Positions 1-9,323 of a stretch of DNA of 44,876 nucleotides are shown one piece after another. The stretch's first letter is position 1, and the number at the start of each line of letters is the position of its first letter. The notes under the pieces are model-generated. The model was not told the DNA's origin, made no database searches, and saw nothing but the letters and a program-made list of their open reading frames with translations. A program made the translations under genes and the position numbers. Source of the DNA: Thermus altitudinis (GTDB lineage: Bacteria > Deinococcota > Deinococci > Deinococcales > Thermaceae); assembly GCF_022760835.1 (NCBI RefSeq), contig NZ_JAKTNQ010000019.1:1-44876 (forward strand), given 5' to 3'.

Positions 1-6
1 ATGTAT

Positions 7-27
7 CCCCGGACTGAAGGTCCGGGG
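7..27. repeat. Hairpin at left window edge, possibly an IS200/IS605-type end
   Basis: A perfect 7-bp inverted repeat, CCCCGGA and TCCGGGG, encloses a 7-base loop (CTGAAGG). It lies outside any gene. Short GC-rich hairpins with this kind of loop are typical of the subterminal ends of IS200/IS605-family elements, but the rest of any such element would lie left of the window. The identity is a guess; the hairpin itself is plain. Confidence 0.4.
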
Positions 28-46
28 CATTATGGCCCCCCACACC

Positions 47-89
47 CCCCTTTACGGTAAAGGGGCGGCCTGGGATAGCCCCAGGCCGC
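47..89 (-). terminator. Paired hairpins downstream of the lipoprotein gene
   Basis: Just past the lipoprotein stop, reading leftward, there is a perfect 10-bp stem (bases 65-74 with 80-89, 5-base loop). A second inverted repeat at 47-65, CCCCTTTAC with GTAAAGGGG, follows it. Neither is followed by a clear run of T on the minus strand. This is a plausible transcription end or mRNA-stabilising structure rather than a textbook intrinsic terminator. Confidence 0.45.
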
Positions 90-103
90 ACCGCTAGCCG
101 ATC

Positions 104-1192
104 CTACTGGGCGTTGACGTGGGTGTAGAAGCGGCGGGAGTTGCCGGCGCCGTCAAAGGCCACGATGTCAATGTCGTACTGGCCAGGGGTGGTGGGGGTG
201 AAGGTGAAGGTGAAGGTGGTGGAGCTCGCGGGAAGGGCCGGGGTGAGGTTGACCGGGATTTCGCTAGAGTTCACGTAGACCTTGAGATAGGTTACCTGGG
301 TCTCCCCGTCACTAGCACTGCCAGAGAAGGTGACGGCCTGGCCTACGGGGACAGAGGCGCCGTAGGAGGGAGAGGGAGTACTAAGCCAAACCCAGGGTGG
401 GTTAAAGTCCAGCGTGACCCCCACGCCGCTCCCGGATACCAGTAACTGGATGGGCGGGCTGAAACGGGTCAGGGTGGTGGGCTGGTGGTTGCTTCCAAGC
501 CCGGACACCACTGCCTTAACCCGAACGCTTGTGTTTTGCTGAACCTGACCTGCCTTGATCCGCACCCCGATTTTGCTTTGGGCCTCTATGGTGGCCGCGG
601 TGCTGGGGGTGAAGTCCGAGCAGTTAGACTGGGTGCAGGTCCCGATCTGGTAGCTAACCTCGTAGTCGTCCAGGGGGAAGGACCCATTAGAAGATCCCAC
701 AGGTATCCCTGGTTCCACCACCCAAAGCCGCAGGTTCAGCTCTTCCCCGGGCGAGAGGATGCCGTTACCGCTAAAGGATAGCCAGGCATCCCCCAAGATG
801 GTCTTAGGCTTTAGGAGGAGGTTGGTGCTTCGGGTAATGGTGTGGGTTTCCCTGCCCCACGCCACCTCGTTTTGACGCTGGTAGTTCCAAACGGAAACCT
901 CAAAGTTATACGTTCCATTCTCCAGAATGAAGCTCCCCGTGGGGTTTTGTCGGGTAAGCGTGGCCGACTCCACCAAGATTCCTTGTTCGTTGTAGACTTT
1001 TACATCGGCTTCTTCTGCACTCCACGGCACCCCTTGGGGCGTTAGACCGCTTCCCGAAACCTGGCGCTGGGGAAAGGCTACGGAAACCGTAACCGAGGAC
1101 TTACCCGTATCCCCGCCGGTGGTCTGGGTGTCGCAGGCACCCAGGAGGAGCGCCAGGGCCCCAGCCATCATAAGAGCCAGTGTTTTCTTCAT
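104..1192 (-). CDS. Secreted lipoprotein with Ig-like C-terminus, function unknown
   Basis: This encodes a predicted 362-residue lipoprotein exported by the Sec route and anchored by a lipidated cysteine. The N-terminus MKKTLALMMAG is followed by a hydrophobic stretch and a lipobox LLGAC, so the mature protein starts at Cys20 and continues with a Gly/Thr/Ser-rich linker. The last 90 or so residues read as a beta-sandwich of the bacterial Ig or PKD kind, with repeated Thr/Phe strands and a terminal DGAGN motif. The start at 1192 is chosen over a start 7 codons upstream because AAGGAGG lies 8 bases before it and the signal peptide begins there. The DNA is less GC-rich than its neighbours, which hints at a faster-evolving or acquired gene. 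No enzymatic motif is visible. It may bind a surface ligand, but that is inference. Confidence 0.8.
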   Translation of the reverse strand: MKKTLALMMAGALALLLGACDTQTTGGDTGKSSVTVSVAFPQRQVSGSGLTPQGVPWSAEEADVKVYNEQGILVESATLTRQNPTGSFILENGTYNFEVSVWNYQRQNEVAWGRETHTITRSTNLLLKPKTILGDAWLSFSGNGILSPGEELNLRLWVVEPGIPVGSSNGSFPLDDYEVSYQIGTCTQSNCSDFTPSTAATIEAQSKIGVRIKAGQVQQNTSVRVKAVVSGLGSNHQPTTLTRFSPPIQLLVSGSGVGVTLDFNPPWVWLSTPSPSYGASVPVGQAVTFSGSASDGETQVTYLKVYVNSSEIPVNLTPALPASSTTFTFTFTPTTPGQYDIDIVAFDGAGNSRRFYTHVNAQ

Positions 1193-1225
1193 GGTACGAA
1201 CCTCCTTGGGCAAGCGCCCAGTCGC

Positions 1226-1252
1226 ATACTACAAAACCTCCGCTTTTGGCAA
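1226..1252 (-). promoter_or_regulatory. Possible promoter of the lipoprotein gene
   Basis: On the minus strand TTGCCA and TAGTAT are separated by 15 bases, just upstream of the ribosome site at 1201-1207. The spacing is short, so this is a weak call. The 135-base gap back to the HAD gene contains AT-richer sequence but no other strong match. Confidence 0.3.
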
Positions 1253-1327
1253 GGTTTATCTGCACCTGAACGACAGACCTAATGGCAAAAAGGACGATAG
1301 ATAAATAATTGTGCCGATAACGAAAGT

Positions 1328-1954
1328 TTAGGGAAGAAGCAAAAAATCCATAAAGGATGCAATAACCCGGTCCGCGCCCGCTTCAAGAAGCGCTTCCCTA
1401 GGGTGCCCTGAAAGAATGGCGTAGGTGGTAATCCCCGCCCCCACGGCGCTCCTTACCCCCGAGGGGGAGTCCTCAAAGGCCAAGGCTTCCTTGGGAAGGA
1501 GACCAAGCCTTTTCAGGGCCACCTGGTAGGGGAGGGGATGGGGCTTCCCCCGGCCCACCTCCTCCGCCAAGACCAAAAGAGGAGGCTTTAGACCCAAAGC
1601 CCCAAGCACGTGGTGGGCGTTGGCCTTGGGGGCGTTGGTCACCACGCCCCAGGTGAGGCCCTTGGCCTGGGCCTCCTCCAAAAGCTCGAGGAGGCCCGGC
1701 ATGGGCTTTAGGTCCTGGGCTAGTTCCCGAAACCGGGCCTCCTTGGCCTCTATGATCTGGGCGGCCGCCTCCCCATCTAGCCCCAAGAGGTCCTGGAGGA
1801 TGTCAGGATTGAGCCGGCCCGAGATCCGCTTCCGGTAAAAGGCTTCGTCCACCCCTATACCCCAGGGCGCCAGGGCCTCCCGCCAGGCCCAAAGGTGCAG
1901 GGGGTCGGTGTCGGCCAGGGTGCCGTCCAGGTCAAAGAGCAGGGCCTTAAGCAT
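1328..1954 (-). CDS. HAD-superfamily sugar phosphatase / phosphoglucomutase-like
   Basis: This is a 208-residue haloacid dehalogenase-like hydrolase of the beta-phosphoglucomutase/phosphatase subclass, probably acting on a phosphorylated sugar in the cytosol. Motif I, FDLDGTLAD, places the nucleophile at Asp8 and the acid/base at Asp10. Residues around 15-80 look like an alpha-helical cap of subclass I. Motif II is VVTNAP, motif III is the Lys of GRGKPHP, and motif IV is EDSPSGVRSA. The length is normal for the family. Its ATG lies inside the last codons of the upstream MFS gene (8-base overlap), so the two are probably translated together. That pairing suggests uptake or efflux of a sugar and dephosphorylation of its phosphate, but the substrate cannot be read from the sequence. 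Confidence 0.88.
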   Translation of the reverse strand: MLKALLFDLDGTLADTDPLHLWAWREALAPWGIGVDEAFYRKRISGRLNPDILQDLLGLDGEAAAQIIEAKEARFRELAQDLKPMPGLLELLEEAQAKGLTWGVVTNAPKANAHHVLGALGLKPPLLVLAEEVGRGKPHPLPYQVALKRLGLLPKEALAFEDSPSGVRSAVGAGITTYAILSGHPREALLEAGADRVIASFMDFLLLP

Positions 1955-2996
1955 GGGCTACCCTCCGCTCCAATCCGGAGATTAGGAAAAAAAGCCCTAG
2001 GGCCAGGAGAAAAAGCCCATAGGGAATCCCCGCCGTGGGCAACAGGGCAAAGAGGGCAGGGATCACGGTGCTTCCCGTGGCCCCCGCATAGAGCAATCCG
2101 CCCAGGGCCCGGTGGCCGTATCGGGCCTGCACCAAGGCGAAGAGGGTGGAGAAAAGGGGGCCCAGGAGGAAACCGGTCAGGGGAAAGAGGAGGGCCGTGG
2201 GGGGGAGGAGGTTGAGGGTGAGGAGGGCTAGGACCCCAAGGAGAAGCCCTTTTAGGGCGCCCAAGGGGTTTTGCGCCACCCGCCCGGCCAAAAAGAGGCG
2301 GCCCAGGGCTAGGAAAAGCCAGTACAGGGAAAGGAGGAAGCCCCCCAGGGCCGTGGAATGGCCCAGGTGCTCCAAATAAACCCGGTTCCAGGCGGCCAAG
2401 GCCCCTTCCAGGCCCGTATAGACCGCCACCACCAACAGGAAGGGCCAAAGCCCAGGCCCGCGTTCCCGGGGAGTGTGGGCTACCGCCGGGGCTTGCCAAA
2501 GGAGGAGGGCACCCACCCAGGCCAGGAGGCCGGCTAGGGTGAGCACGCCCGTGTAGGGCAAAAGGGTGAGGGCGAAGGGGGTGAAGACCGCCCCTAGGCC
2601 GAAGGCCACGTTCACCCGGTTGAGGAGTTCCACCCGCCTTCTGGGGTCAAGCTCACCTACCAGGCTGTTGCCGTGGACGTTCATCACCCCTTCCCCCAGC
2701 CCCAGGAGGAAGGCCAGGGCCACTACCAAGGGGAAGGTGGGGGCCAGGGCCACCCCCCACAGGGCCAGGCCCACAAGGCCAAGGGCGGCGGGAAAAAGGG
2801 GGTGGCGCCTTCCTCCTTGGGCCAGGCGGACTCCCAGGAGCAAGCCCAGGAGGAGGGCGGTGAAAAACCAGGAGACCTCCCCGCCCACGGCGTAACGCCC
2901 CCGCCACTCGGGGAGGGCCGCCCCCGGGAGGGCCACGATCACGCCCACCAGGAAAAGCGCCACAAAGGAGCCCCAGAAGAGGCGCACGTTCGCCAT
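1947..2996 (-). CDS. Major facilitator superfamily transporter
   Basis: This is a polytopic membrane protein of about 349 residues with roughly ten to twelve hydrophobic helices, and almost no soluble part. The central stretch GLGEGVMNVHGNSL resembles the conserved loop of the FucP/YbjJ-like MFS branch, in which sugars or related small molecules are moved with protons. The start at 2996 (MANVRLFW) is preferred over one 9 codons upstream at 3023, because the latter would run almost into the divergent ygfZ start. The purine-rich GGGGGAGA lies just before the ATG. It is the first gene of a two-gene minus-strand unit with the HAD phosphatase. The direction of transport and the substrate are not determinable. 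Confidence 0.85.
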   Translation of the reverse strand: MANVRLFWGSFVALFLVGVIVALPGAALPEWRGRYAVGGEVSWFFTALLLGLLLGVRLAQGGRRHPLFPAALGLVGLALWGVALAPTFPLVVALAFLLGLGEGVMNVHGNSLVGELDPRRRVELLNRVNVAFGLGAVFTPFALTLLPYTGVLTLAGLLAWVGALLLWQAPAVAHTPRERGPGLWPFLLVVAVYTGLEGALAAWNRVYLEHLGHSTALGGFLLSLYWLFLALGRLFLAGRVAQNPLGALKGLLLGVLALLTLNLLPPTALLFPLTGFLLGPLFSTLFALVQARYGHRALGGLLYAGATGSTVIPALFALLPTAGIPYGLFLLALGLFFLISGLERRVAHA

Positions 2997-3025
2997 TCTC
3001 CCCCTATCTGACCCTTTGGTCAATA

Positions 3026-3820
3026 ATGGGAAGCATGGAGGAGGCCTTGGAAAAAGCCTTGGCGGGCGAGGGGTACTTCGCCTTTCCCGGGGTTTTGCTG
3101 CTCCGGGGACCGGATGCCCTTTCCTTCCTCCAGGGCCAGTGCACCCGGGACCTGAGGCGGCTATCCGGGCCCATGGGGGCCCTTTTCCTCAACCATCGGG
3201 GCCAGATTGAGGAGGCGGCCACGGTATTCCCGCACCCGGAAGGCTACCTCCTAGCCCCCTGGGGTACCTTGGAGGGCTTAAGGGCCCGGCTCAGGCGCTA
3301 CATCGTCTTTGATCAGGTGGAGCTTCTGGACCTCCCCCTCTACCGCCGGCTTTATGCCGATGGCCGGGAGGAGGTGGCCGAGGAGAGGGGGGAGGCTTAC
3401 CCGCAGGACCTTTATCCCCTTTTCTCCCTTCTGAAGGGGTTTTACCTTCTTTCCGACATCCAGGGGGAGCTGCCCCAAAGCGTGGGGCTTCTTCCCCTGG
3501 TGGACTACGGCAAGGGGTGTTACGTGGGCCAGGAAATCATGGCCCGCCTCGAGGGCAAGGAGGTGCACCACCGTCCCGCGGGTCTGGTGGGCCTCCCTCC
3601 TTACCCGGAGGGGGAAGGCCCCTGGCCCCTCTTTTGGGAGGGGCGGGAGGTGGGGCAGGCCAAGCGGGTCAGGGCCACCCCCTACGGGGCCTTGGGCTTT
3701 GGGGTGGTGCGCCGGGAGGTGCCCTTGGGCGCGGTGTTGGAAGGGGATGGGGGGCGTTTTCAGGTGGAGGCCTGGCCCTTTGAGGAGGCGATATGGAGCG
3801 GGCGGAGATCATCGGGGTAG
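3026..3820 (+). CDS. ygfZ: YgfZ/CAF17-type folate-binding protein
   Basis: This 264-residue protein belongs to the YgfZ/GcvT-like family, which binds tetrahydrofolate and supports maintenance of iron-sulfur enzymes such as tRNA methylthiotransferase MiaB. The diagnostic signature is KGCYVGQEI near residue 165, with the conserved Cys in the K-G-C-Y-x-G-Q-E motif. The N-terminal part [19 protein letters not shown] is the usual first conserved block. A second ATG at 3035 is an alternative start; an AATAAT box 7 bases before it would fit a leaderless message from that codon. It overlaps cinA by 28 bases and heads the long operon through recA. The family assignment is firm; the specific client enzymes here are not known. 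Confidence 0.88.
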   Translation: MGSMEEALEKALAGEGYFAFPGVLLLRGPDALSFLQGQCTRDLRRLSGPMGALFLNHRGQIEEAATVFPHPEGYLLAPWGTLEGLRARLRRYIVFDQVELLDLPLYRRLYADGREEVAEERGEAYPQDLYPLFSLLKGFYLLSDIQGELPQSVGLLPLVDYGKGCYVGQEIMARLEGKEVHHRPAGLVGLPPYPEGEGPWPLFWEGREVGQAKRVRATPYGALGFGVVRREVPLGAVLEGDGGRFQVEAWPFEEAIWSGRRSSG

Positions 3821-4977
3821 GCACGGAGCTCATCTACGGGGAGACCCTGGACACCAACACCGCGGAGATCGCCAGAAGCCTCGAGGCCTACGCCCTTAAG
3901 GTGGAAAGGACCCTCAGGGTGGTGGACGAACCCCTGCCCCTGGCCCGGGAGGTGGCCCAGGCCTGGGAGCGGGCCCGGCTCTTGGTGCTTTCGGGGGGCC
4001 TAGGCCCCACCCCCGACGACGTGACCCGGGAGGCGGTGGCCGAGGCCTTGGGGGAGCCCTTGGAGCTGGACGAGGCCATGCTGGCGGAAATAGAGGCCCT
4101 CTTCCGGGCCCGGGGGCGGCCCATGCCCGAGGCCAACCGCAAGCAGGCCTTGAGGATCCCCTCGGCCACCTGGCTTAAGAACCCCCGGGGCACCGCCCCG
4201 GGTTGGTGGGTGCATAAGGGGGGAAAGGACCTGATCCTCCTGCCCGGGCCTCCCCCCGAGTGGCGGCCCATGTGGGCGGAGGTCTTGCCCCAGCTGAACC
4301 TTCCCCGCCGCCCTTACGCCAAGCGGGTTTTAAAGACCTGGGGCATCGGGGAGTCGGAGATCGTGGAGCGGCTTGGGGAGCTCTTTAGACGGAACGAGGA
4401 GGTGGAGGTGGGCACCTACCCCAAGCTCCAGGGGGTGGAGGTGGTGGTAAGGGGCCGGGAGGAGCTGGTGGCCGACCTGGCGGACAGGATAAAGAAAAGG
4501 CTTCTTAAGGAGGTCTGGGGGGAGGGGGACCTGACCTTGGCCGAGGCGGTGAAGCGCCGCCTGGAGCTGGAAGGGGCCACCCTCTCCACCATGGAAAGCC
4601 TCACCGGGGGGCTTTTGGGGGCGGAGATTACCCGGGTACCGGGGGCCAGCCGCTTCTACCTGGGGGGCGTGGTATCCTATTCCGTAGGGGCCAAGGCCCG
4701 CTTCGGTGTGCCGGAGGAACTCCTCGCCAAGACGGTTTCCGCCGATACGGCCAAGGCCATGGCGGAGGCCGCCCGGGTGCTTTTCGGTTCCACCTATGCC
4801 CTTTCCACCACGGGGGTGGCGGGGCCGGACCCCTTGGAGGATCAACCCGTGGGCACGGTTTTCGTGGCCCTGGCGGGGCCTAAGGGGACGGAGGTGCGCC
4901 GCTACCGCTTCCCCGGGGACCGGGAGGTGGTGCGGCTCCGAAGCGTGTATGCCGCCTTGGCCTTACTCCTAACATGA
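3793..4977 (+). CDS. cinA: CinA: competence/damage-inducible protein, NMN amidohydrolase family
   Basis: This is a 394-residue two-domain CinA. The N-terminal domain (about 1-170) is the molybdopterin-binding-like COG1058 fold, beginning [18 protein letters not shown] with GGLGPTPDD near residue 80. This type of domain carries ADP-ribose pyrophosphatase activity in studied members. The C-terminal domain (about 245-394) is the nicotinamide mononucleotide deamidase fold, with the STMESLTGG active-site stretch and STTGVAGPD. Together they recycle pyridine nucleotides, and CinA is classically linked to natural competence. The ATG lies inside the end of ygfZ behind GAGGAGG. The stop overlaps the thpR start as ATGA. 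Its position just ahead of recA is the conserved arrangement known from several competent bacteria. Confidence 0.95.
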   Translation: MERAEIIGVGTELIYGETLDTNTAEIARSLEAYALKVERTLRVVDEPLPLAREVAQAWERARLLVLSGGLGPTPDDVTREAVAEALGEPLELDEAMLAEIEALFRARGRPMPEANRKQALRIPSATWLKNPRGTAPGWWVHKGGKDLILLPGPPPEWRPMWAEVLPQLNLPRRPYAKRVLKTWGIGESEIVERLGELFRRNEEVEVGTYPKLQGVEVVVRGREELVADLADRIKKRLLKEVWGEGDLTLAEAVKRRLELEGATLSTMESLTGGLLGAEITRVPGASRFYLGGVVSYSVGAKARFGVPEELLAKTVSADTAKAMAEAARVLFGSTYALSTTGVAGPDPLEDQPVGTVFVALAGPKGTEVRRYRFPGDREVVRLRSVYAALALLLT

Positions 4978-5567
4978 GGCTCTTCTACGCGATCTTTCTT
5001 CCCGAAGAGGTGAAGCGGGCCTTGGTGGAGGCTCAGGGACGGGTGGCCCGCTACAAGGGGTGGAGGGAGGTGGCGCCCCACCACCTCCACCTAACCCTCC
5101 TTTTCCTGGGGGAAAGGCCGGAAGGAGACCTGGCGGATCTCCTGGCCTTGGGCCACCGCCTTGGGCGGCTTCATCCCCCTTTTACCGCCCGCATCCGGGG
5201 CACGGGCTACTTTCCCAACGAGGGCACCCCAAGGGTCTGGTTTGCCAAGGCGGAAGGGGAAGGCTTCGCCCTGTTGGCGGAAGGGCTTCGGCAGGGGGTT
5301 CGGGAAGCCCTGGGGGAGGAGGCCCTCCTGGCCGGGGGGGACAAGCCCTTCAAGCCCCACATCACCTTGGCCCGGCGCAAGGCCCCGGCTCCCCGGGTGC
5401 CCCCGGTGGTCTTCGGCCTGGAGTGGCCGGTGACGGAGTTCGCCCTGGTGCGCTCGGAGCTTAAGCCCAAGGGGCCCGTATATACCATTTTGGAAAGATT
5501 CCCTTTGCGAGGTGAGCATGGACGAGAACAAGAGGAAAGCGCTGGAGAACGCTCTCAAGACCATTGA
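4974..5567 (+). CDS. thpR: RNA 2',3'-cyclic phosphodiesterase (2H family)
   Basis: This is a 197-residue member of the 2H phosphoesterase family, historically called 2'-5' RNA ligase (LigT). It opens 2',3'-cyclic phosphates on RNA ends. Both catalytic HxT motifs are present: HLTL at residues 39-42 and HITL at 129-132, about 90 residues apart as expected for the pseudo-symmetric fold. It starts on the ATGA overlap with cinA. The end is unusual: the last 16 or so codons run over the recA start, giving a polar tail ([15 protein letters not shown]) that looks like read-through of recA sequence rather than conserved protein. Thermus members of this family have been studied structurally. The cellular substrate is not settled. 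Confidence 0.93.
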   Translation: MRLFYAIFLPEEVKRALVEAQGRVARYKGWREVAPHHLHLTLLFLGERPEGDLADLLALGHRLGRLHPPFTARIRGTGYFPNEGTPRVWFAKAEGEGFALLAEGLRQGVREALGEEALLAGGDKPFKPHITLARRKAPAPRVPPVVFGLEWPVTEFALVRSELKPKGPVYTILERFPLRGEHGREQEESAGERSQDH

Positions 5568-6540
5568 GAAGGAGTTTGGCAAGGGCGCGGTCATGCGCCT
5601 GGGGGAGATGCCCAAGTTGCAGGTGGACGTGATCCCCACCGGCTCCTTGGGCCTGGACCTGGCCTTGGGGATCGGGGGCATTCCCCGGGGTAGGGTCATT
5701 GAGATCTACGGCCCCGAGTCCGGGGGGAAGACCACCTTGGCCCTCACCATCATCGCCCAGGCGCAAAAGCAAGGGGGTGTGGCTGCCTTTGTGGATGCGG
5801 AGCACGCCTTGGACCCCCTTTACGCCCAGAAGCTAGGGGTAAAGGTGGAAGACCTCCTGGTCTCCCAGCCCGACACCGGGGAGCAGGCCCTGGAGATCGT
5901 GGAACTCCTGGCCCGCTCGGGGGCGGTGGACGTGATCGTGGTGGATTCGGTGGCCGCCTTGGTGCCCAAGGCGGAGATCGAGGGGGAGATGGGGGACCAG
6001 CACGTGGGCCTGCAGGCCAGGCTCATGAGCCAGGCCCTGCGCAAGCTCACCGCGGTGCTTTCCAAGAGCAACACCGCCGCCATCTTCATCAACCAGGTGC
6101 GGGAGAAGGTGGGGGTGATGTACGGCAACCCCGAGACCACCCCCGGGGGCAGGGCCCTGAAGTTCTACTCCAGCGTGCGCCTGGACGTGCGCAAAAGCGG
6201 CCAGCCCATCAAGGTGGGCAACGAGGCGGTGGGCATACGGGTCAAGGTGAAGGTGGTGAAGAATAAGCTGGCCCCGCCCTTCCGCGAGGCGGAGCTGGAG
6301 ATCTACTTCGGCAAGGGCCTGGACCCGGTGATGGACCTGGTGAACGTGGCCGTGGCCGCAGGGGTCATTGAGAAGGCGGGAAGCTGGTTCTCCTACGGGG
6401 AGGCCCGCCTGGGCCAGGGTAAGGAGAAGGCCGCGGAGTACCTTCGGGAGCGGCCCGAGCTTGTGGAGGAGATCCGGGCCAAGGTGCTGGAGAGGGCCCA
6501 CGAGGTGGTGCTCGCGGGAAGCGAGGAAGGGGAGGAGTAG
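5518..6540 (+). CDS. recA: Recombinase RecA
   Basis: This is the 340-residue homologous recombination ATPase that coats single-stranded DNA, drives strand exchange and triggers LexA-type self-cleavage. Walker A is GPESGGKTT at residues 65-73, followed by the catalytic DAEHALDP block, Walker [11 protein letters not shown], loop L1 with [21 protein letters not shown], and loop L2 with [20 protein letters not shown]. The C-terminal domain is acidic and ends in EEGEE. A GTG two codons upstream (5512) is also in frame, but the ATG at 5518 has GAGGTGA correctly spaced and matches the known Thermus N-terminus. The start lies inside thpR (50-base overlap). No LexA-like operator is evident upstream, so expression likely comes from the operon promoter. 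Confidence 0.99.
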   Translation: MDENKRKALENALKTIEKEFGKGAVMRLGEMPKLQVDVIPTGSLGLDLALGIGGIPRGRVIEIYGPESGGKTTLALTIIAQAQKQGGVAAFVDAEHALDPLYAQKLGVKVEDLLVSQPDTGEQALEIVELLARSGAVDVIVVDSVAALVPKAEIEGEMGDQHVGLQARLMSQALRKLTAVLSKSNTAAIFINQVREKVGVMYGNPETTPGGRALKFYSSVRLDVRKSGQPIKVGNEAVGIRVKVKVVKNKLAPPFREAELEIYFGKGLDPVMDLVNVAVAAGVIEKAGSWFSYGEARLGQGKEKAAEYLRERPELVEEIRAKVLERAHEVVLAGSEEGEE

Positions 6541-8271
6541 ATGACCCCGACCCTTTTGGACCTGGGGCTTTTTCTCCTGGTCTTGGTCCTGGCGGGGGCC
6601 TTGCTCCTTAGGCGCAAGGGGGAGGACCGGAGCGCGGAGGAGGCCAAACGGCTGCTGGATGCCGCCAGGGGGGAGGCTAGGGAGGCCCTCGAGGCGGCCC
6701 GCAAAGAGGCCAAGGAGATCCTGGAGGCGGCCCGGGCCGAGGCCAAGGCCCTGCGCCAGGAGGCGGAGGAGCGGGCCAAGTCCTTGCGCCAGGAGCTGGA
6801 ATCGGAGCTCAAACGCCGCTCGGAGGCTTTGGAGGCCGAGGCCAGGAAACGTTTGCAGGAGGCGGAGGAGCGCCTAAAGGCCGAGCGGGAGGAGCTTAAG
6901 GCCGAGCGGGAAAGGCTTAAAGCCCTGCAGGAGGAGCTAAAGGCGGAAAGGGAGCGCCTCAAGGGGGAGCGGGAGGAGCTTAGGCGGGAGGCGGAAAGGC
7001 TTTCCAAGCGGGGTGAGGCCTTGGACGCCCGGGCCCTGAAGCTGGATGCCCTGGAGGAATCCCTCTCCCAAAGGGAGGAGGCCTTAAGGGCCCGGGAAGC
7101 CCAGCTTCAGGAGCGGGAAGGGGAGATAGAAAGGAGGCTTTACCAGGTGGCGGGCCTTTCCCCGGAGGAGGCCCGGCGCCTCATCCTGGAGAGGCTGGAT
7201 CGGGAGCTGGAGGAGGAGAAGGCCCAAAGGGTGCGGGCGGCTTTGGAAAGGGTGCGCCTCGAGGCCCGCAAGGAGGCCCAGAAGATCCTGGCCCAGGCCA
7301 TGCAGCGTCAGGCCTCGGAAACCGCAGCCCAGCTGGCGGTCTCCGTGGTGCCCATCCCCTCCGATGCCATGAAGGGGCGGATCATCGGGCGCGAGGGGCG
7401 GAACATCCGCACCTTTGAGGCCCTGACGGGGGTGGACCTCATTATTGACGACACCCCGGAGGCCGTCTTGCTTTCCTCCTTCAACCCCATCCGCCGGGAG
7501 ATCGCCCGCATGGCCCTGGAGGAGCTCCTCAAGGATGGACGCATCCACCCTAGCCGCATTGAGGAGGTGGTGGAAAAGGCCAAGCAGGAGATGAAGACCT
7601 TCATCTACGAGCGGGGTGAGGAGGCGGCCCTGGAGGCGGGGGTGGTGGGGTTAAAGCCCGGGCTCGTCCAGCTTCTTGGCCGGCTTCACTTCCGCTCCAG
7701 CTACGGGCAAAACGTCCTCAAGCACTCCGTACAGGTGGCCCACCTCGCGGGCATCATGGCCGCGGAGCTGGGTCTGGATGCCGCCTTGGCCCGGCGGGCG
7801 GGGCTCCTTCACGACATCGGCAAGAGCGTGGACCGGGAGGTGGAGGGAAGCCACGTGGAGATCGGGATTGCCCTGGCCCGCCGCTTCGGGGAGCCTTTAG
7901 AGGTCATAGACGGCATCGCCCACCACCACGACCCGGAGAACGCGGAAACCGTGTATGCGGTTTTGGTGGCGGCCGCCGACGCCCTCTCCGCTGCCCGGCC
8001 CGGGGCCCGGCGGGAGAGCCTGGAGGAGTATCTGCAGCGCCTCGAGGCCCTGGAGCGCATCGCCCTTTCCTTCCCCGGGGTGGAGACGGCCTTTGCCGTG
8101 CAGGCGGGGAGGGAGGTTAGGGTCATCGTCAAACCCGATAAGATCACCGACGCCAAGGCCACCCTCCTGGCGCGGGAGATCGCAGGCCGCATTGAGCGGG
8201 AGATGAACTACCCGGGCCAGGTGCAGGTGACGGTGGTGCGGGAGACACGGGCGGTGGAGTACGCTAAGTAG
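6541..8271 (+). CDS. rny: Ribonuclease Y
   Basis: This is a 576-residue membrane-anchored endoribonuclease that initiates mRNA decay. Domain order is textbook: one N-terminal transmembrane helix (about residues 5-23), a long charged coiled coil rich in Glu/Lys/Arg repeats (about 25-235), a KH RNA-binding domain with [11 protein letters not shown] near residue 280, and an HD metal-dependent catalytic domain with HD at 424-425 (LLHDIGKS) and a later HHHD. The ATG directly abuts the recA stop. The coupling with cinA-recA suggests constant co-expression, not a shared pathway. Length and motifs are complete, with no sign of a frameshift. Confidence 0.97.
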   Translation: MTPTLLDLGLFLLVLVLAGALLLRRKGEDRSAEEAKRLLDAARGEAREALEAARKEAKEILEAARAEAKALRQEAEERAKSLRQELESELKRRSEALEAEARKRLQEAEERLKAEREELKAERERLKALQEELKAERERLKGEREELRREAERLSKRGEALDARALKLDALEESLSQREEALRAREAQLQEREGEIERRLYQVAGLSPEEARRLILERLDRELEEEKAQRVRAALERVRLEARKEAQKILAQAMQRQASETAAQLAVSVVPIPSDAMKGRIIGREGRNIRTFEALTGVDLIIDDTPEAVLLSSFNPIRREIARMALEELLKDGRIHPSRIEEVVEKAKQEMKTFIYERGEEAALEAGVVGLKPGLVQLLGRLHFRSSYGQNVLKHSVQVAHLAGIMAAELGLDAALARRAGLLHDIGKSVDREVEGSHVEIGIALARRFGEPLEVIDGIAHHHDPENAETVYAVLVAAADALSAARPGARRESLEEYLQRLEALERIALSFPGVETAFAVQAGREVRVIVKPDKITDAKATLLAREIAGRIEREMNYPGQVQVTVVRETRAVEYAK

Positions 8272-8288
8272 GCTAAAATGGGGCGATT

Positions 8289-9320
8289 ATGTTGAGGGGT
8301 GAGGACATCGGGATTGACCTGGGAACGGCCAGCGTTCTCATTTACGTGCGGGGGAAGGGGATCGTCTTGCGCGAGCCCTCGGTGATTGCGGTGGTGCAGG
8401 GGAAGCGGGAGGTGAAGGCGGTGGGGGCCGAGGCCTACCGCATGCTGGGGCGCACCCCCGGGAACATCGTGGCGGTGCGGCCCCTTAAAGACGGGGTCAT
8501 CGCCGACTATGCCCTCACGGAGCGGATGCTCCTTTTGTTCCTCCAGAAGGTTCTTTCCCCCATGAGCCGCTTTTTCCGGCCTCGGGTCATGGTGGGGGTG
8601 CCCTCGGGGGTCACCGACGTGGAGAGGCGGGCGGTGGTGCAGGCGGTTTCCTCCATGGCCCACAAGGTCTACCTCATAGAAGAGCCGTTGGCAGCGGCCA
8701 TTGGGGCGGGGATCAACGTGGCCGAGCCCACGGGCAATATGGTGGTGGACATCGGCGGGGGTTCCACGGACATCGCCGTCATCTCCTTAGGGGGCATCGT
8801 GCGCTCCGAAAGCCTAAGGATCGCCGGCAACGAGATGGACCAGGCCATCATCCGCTACGTGCGGCAAAAGTACAACCTCCTCATAGGGGAGCGCACCGCC
8901 GAGGAGCTCAAGATCCAGCTGGGGCGGGCCAAGATTCTTCCCGGCGAGGAGAAGGAGGTGGCCGAGGTGCGGGGCCGGGACCTGATCACCGGCCTTCCCC
9001 GCACGGCGGAGATCCCCGCAGAGGATGTGGTGGAAGCCCTGAGGGAGCCTCTGGAAAAGATCTTCCAGGGGGTGAAGACGGTGTTGGAAACCACGCCTCC
9101 CGAGCTGGCCTCGGACATTTACGAAAGGGGCATTCTCCTTACCGGGGGCGGGGCGCTCCTTAAAAACCTGGACGTGGCCCTGCAGGAGGCCACGGGGGTG
9201 CCGGTGGTGGTGGCGGAAAACCCCATTGAGGCGGTGGCCCTGGGCACGGGCAAGGCCTTGGAGATGCTCCACGTGCTGGAGGACACCATCCTCTCCTCGG
9301 ACGACGTGCTTAAGAGGTGA
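8289..9320 (+). CDS. mreB: Rod-shape determining actin-like protein MreB
   Basis: This is a 343-residue bacterial actin that polymerises under the membrane and positions the elongation machinery. The phosphate-1 loop IGIDLGTASVLIYV opens the protein, phosphate-2 is VVDIGGGSTDIAVI, and the adenosine motif is GILLTGGGALLKNLD near residue 280. The N-terminus has a short stretch (MLRGED) without an amphipathic extension. It starts 17 bases after rny. A TAAAAT box at 8274-8279, 9 bases before the ATG, could give it a private promoter, although no good -35 accompanies it. The usual partners mreC and mreD are not next to it; fabZ follows instead after 3 bases. Confidence 0.95.
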   Translation: MLRGEDIGIDLGTASVLIYVRGKGIVLREPSVIAVVQGKREVKAVGAEAYRMLGRTPGNIVAVRPLKDGVIADYALTERMLLLFLQKVLSPMSRFFRPRVMVGVPSGVTDVERRAVVQAVSSMAHKVYLIEEPLAAAIGAGINVAEPTGNMVVDIGGGSTDIAVISLGGIVRSESLRIAGNEMDQAIIRYVRQKYNLLIGERTAEELKIQLGRAKILPGEEKEVAEVRGRDLITGLPRTAEIPAEDVVEALREPLEKIFQGVKTVLETTPPELASDIYERGILLTGGGALLKNLDVALQEATGVPVVVAENPIEAVALGTGKALEMLHVLEDTILSSDDVLKR

Positions 9321-9323
9321 GCG

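Noticed and set aside
6600-7200. Repeat-rich DNA in rny as a tandem repeat or recombination site
   Set aside because: The similarity is explained by the Glu/Lys/Arg coiled-coil coding pattern and not by true tandem repetition.
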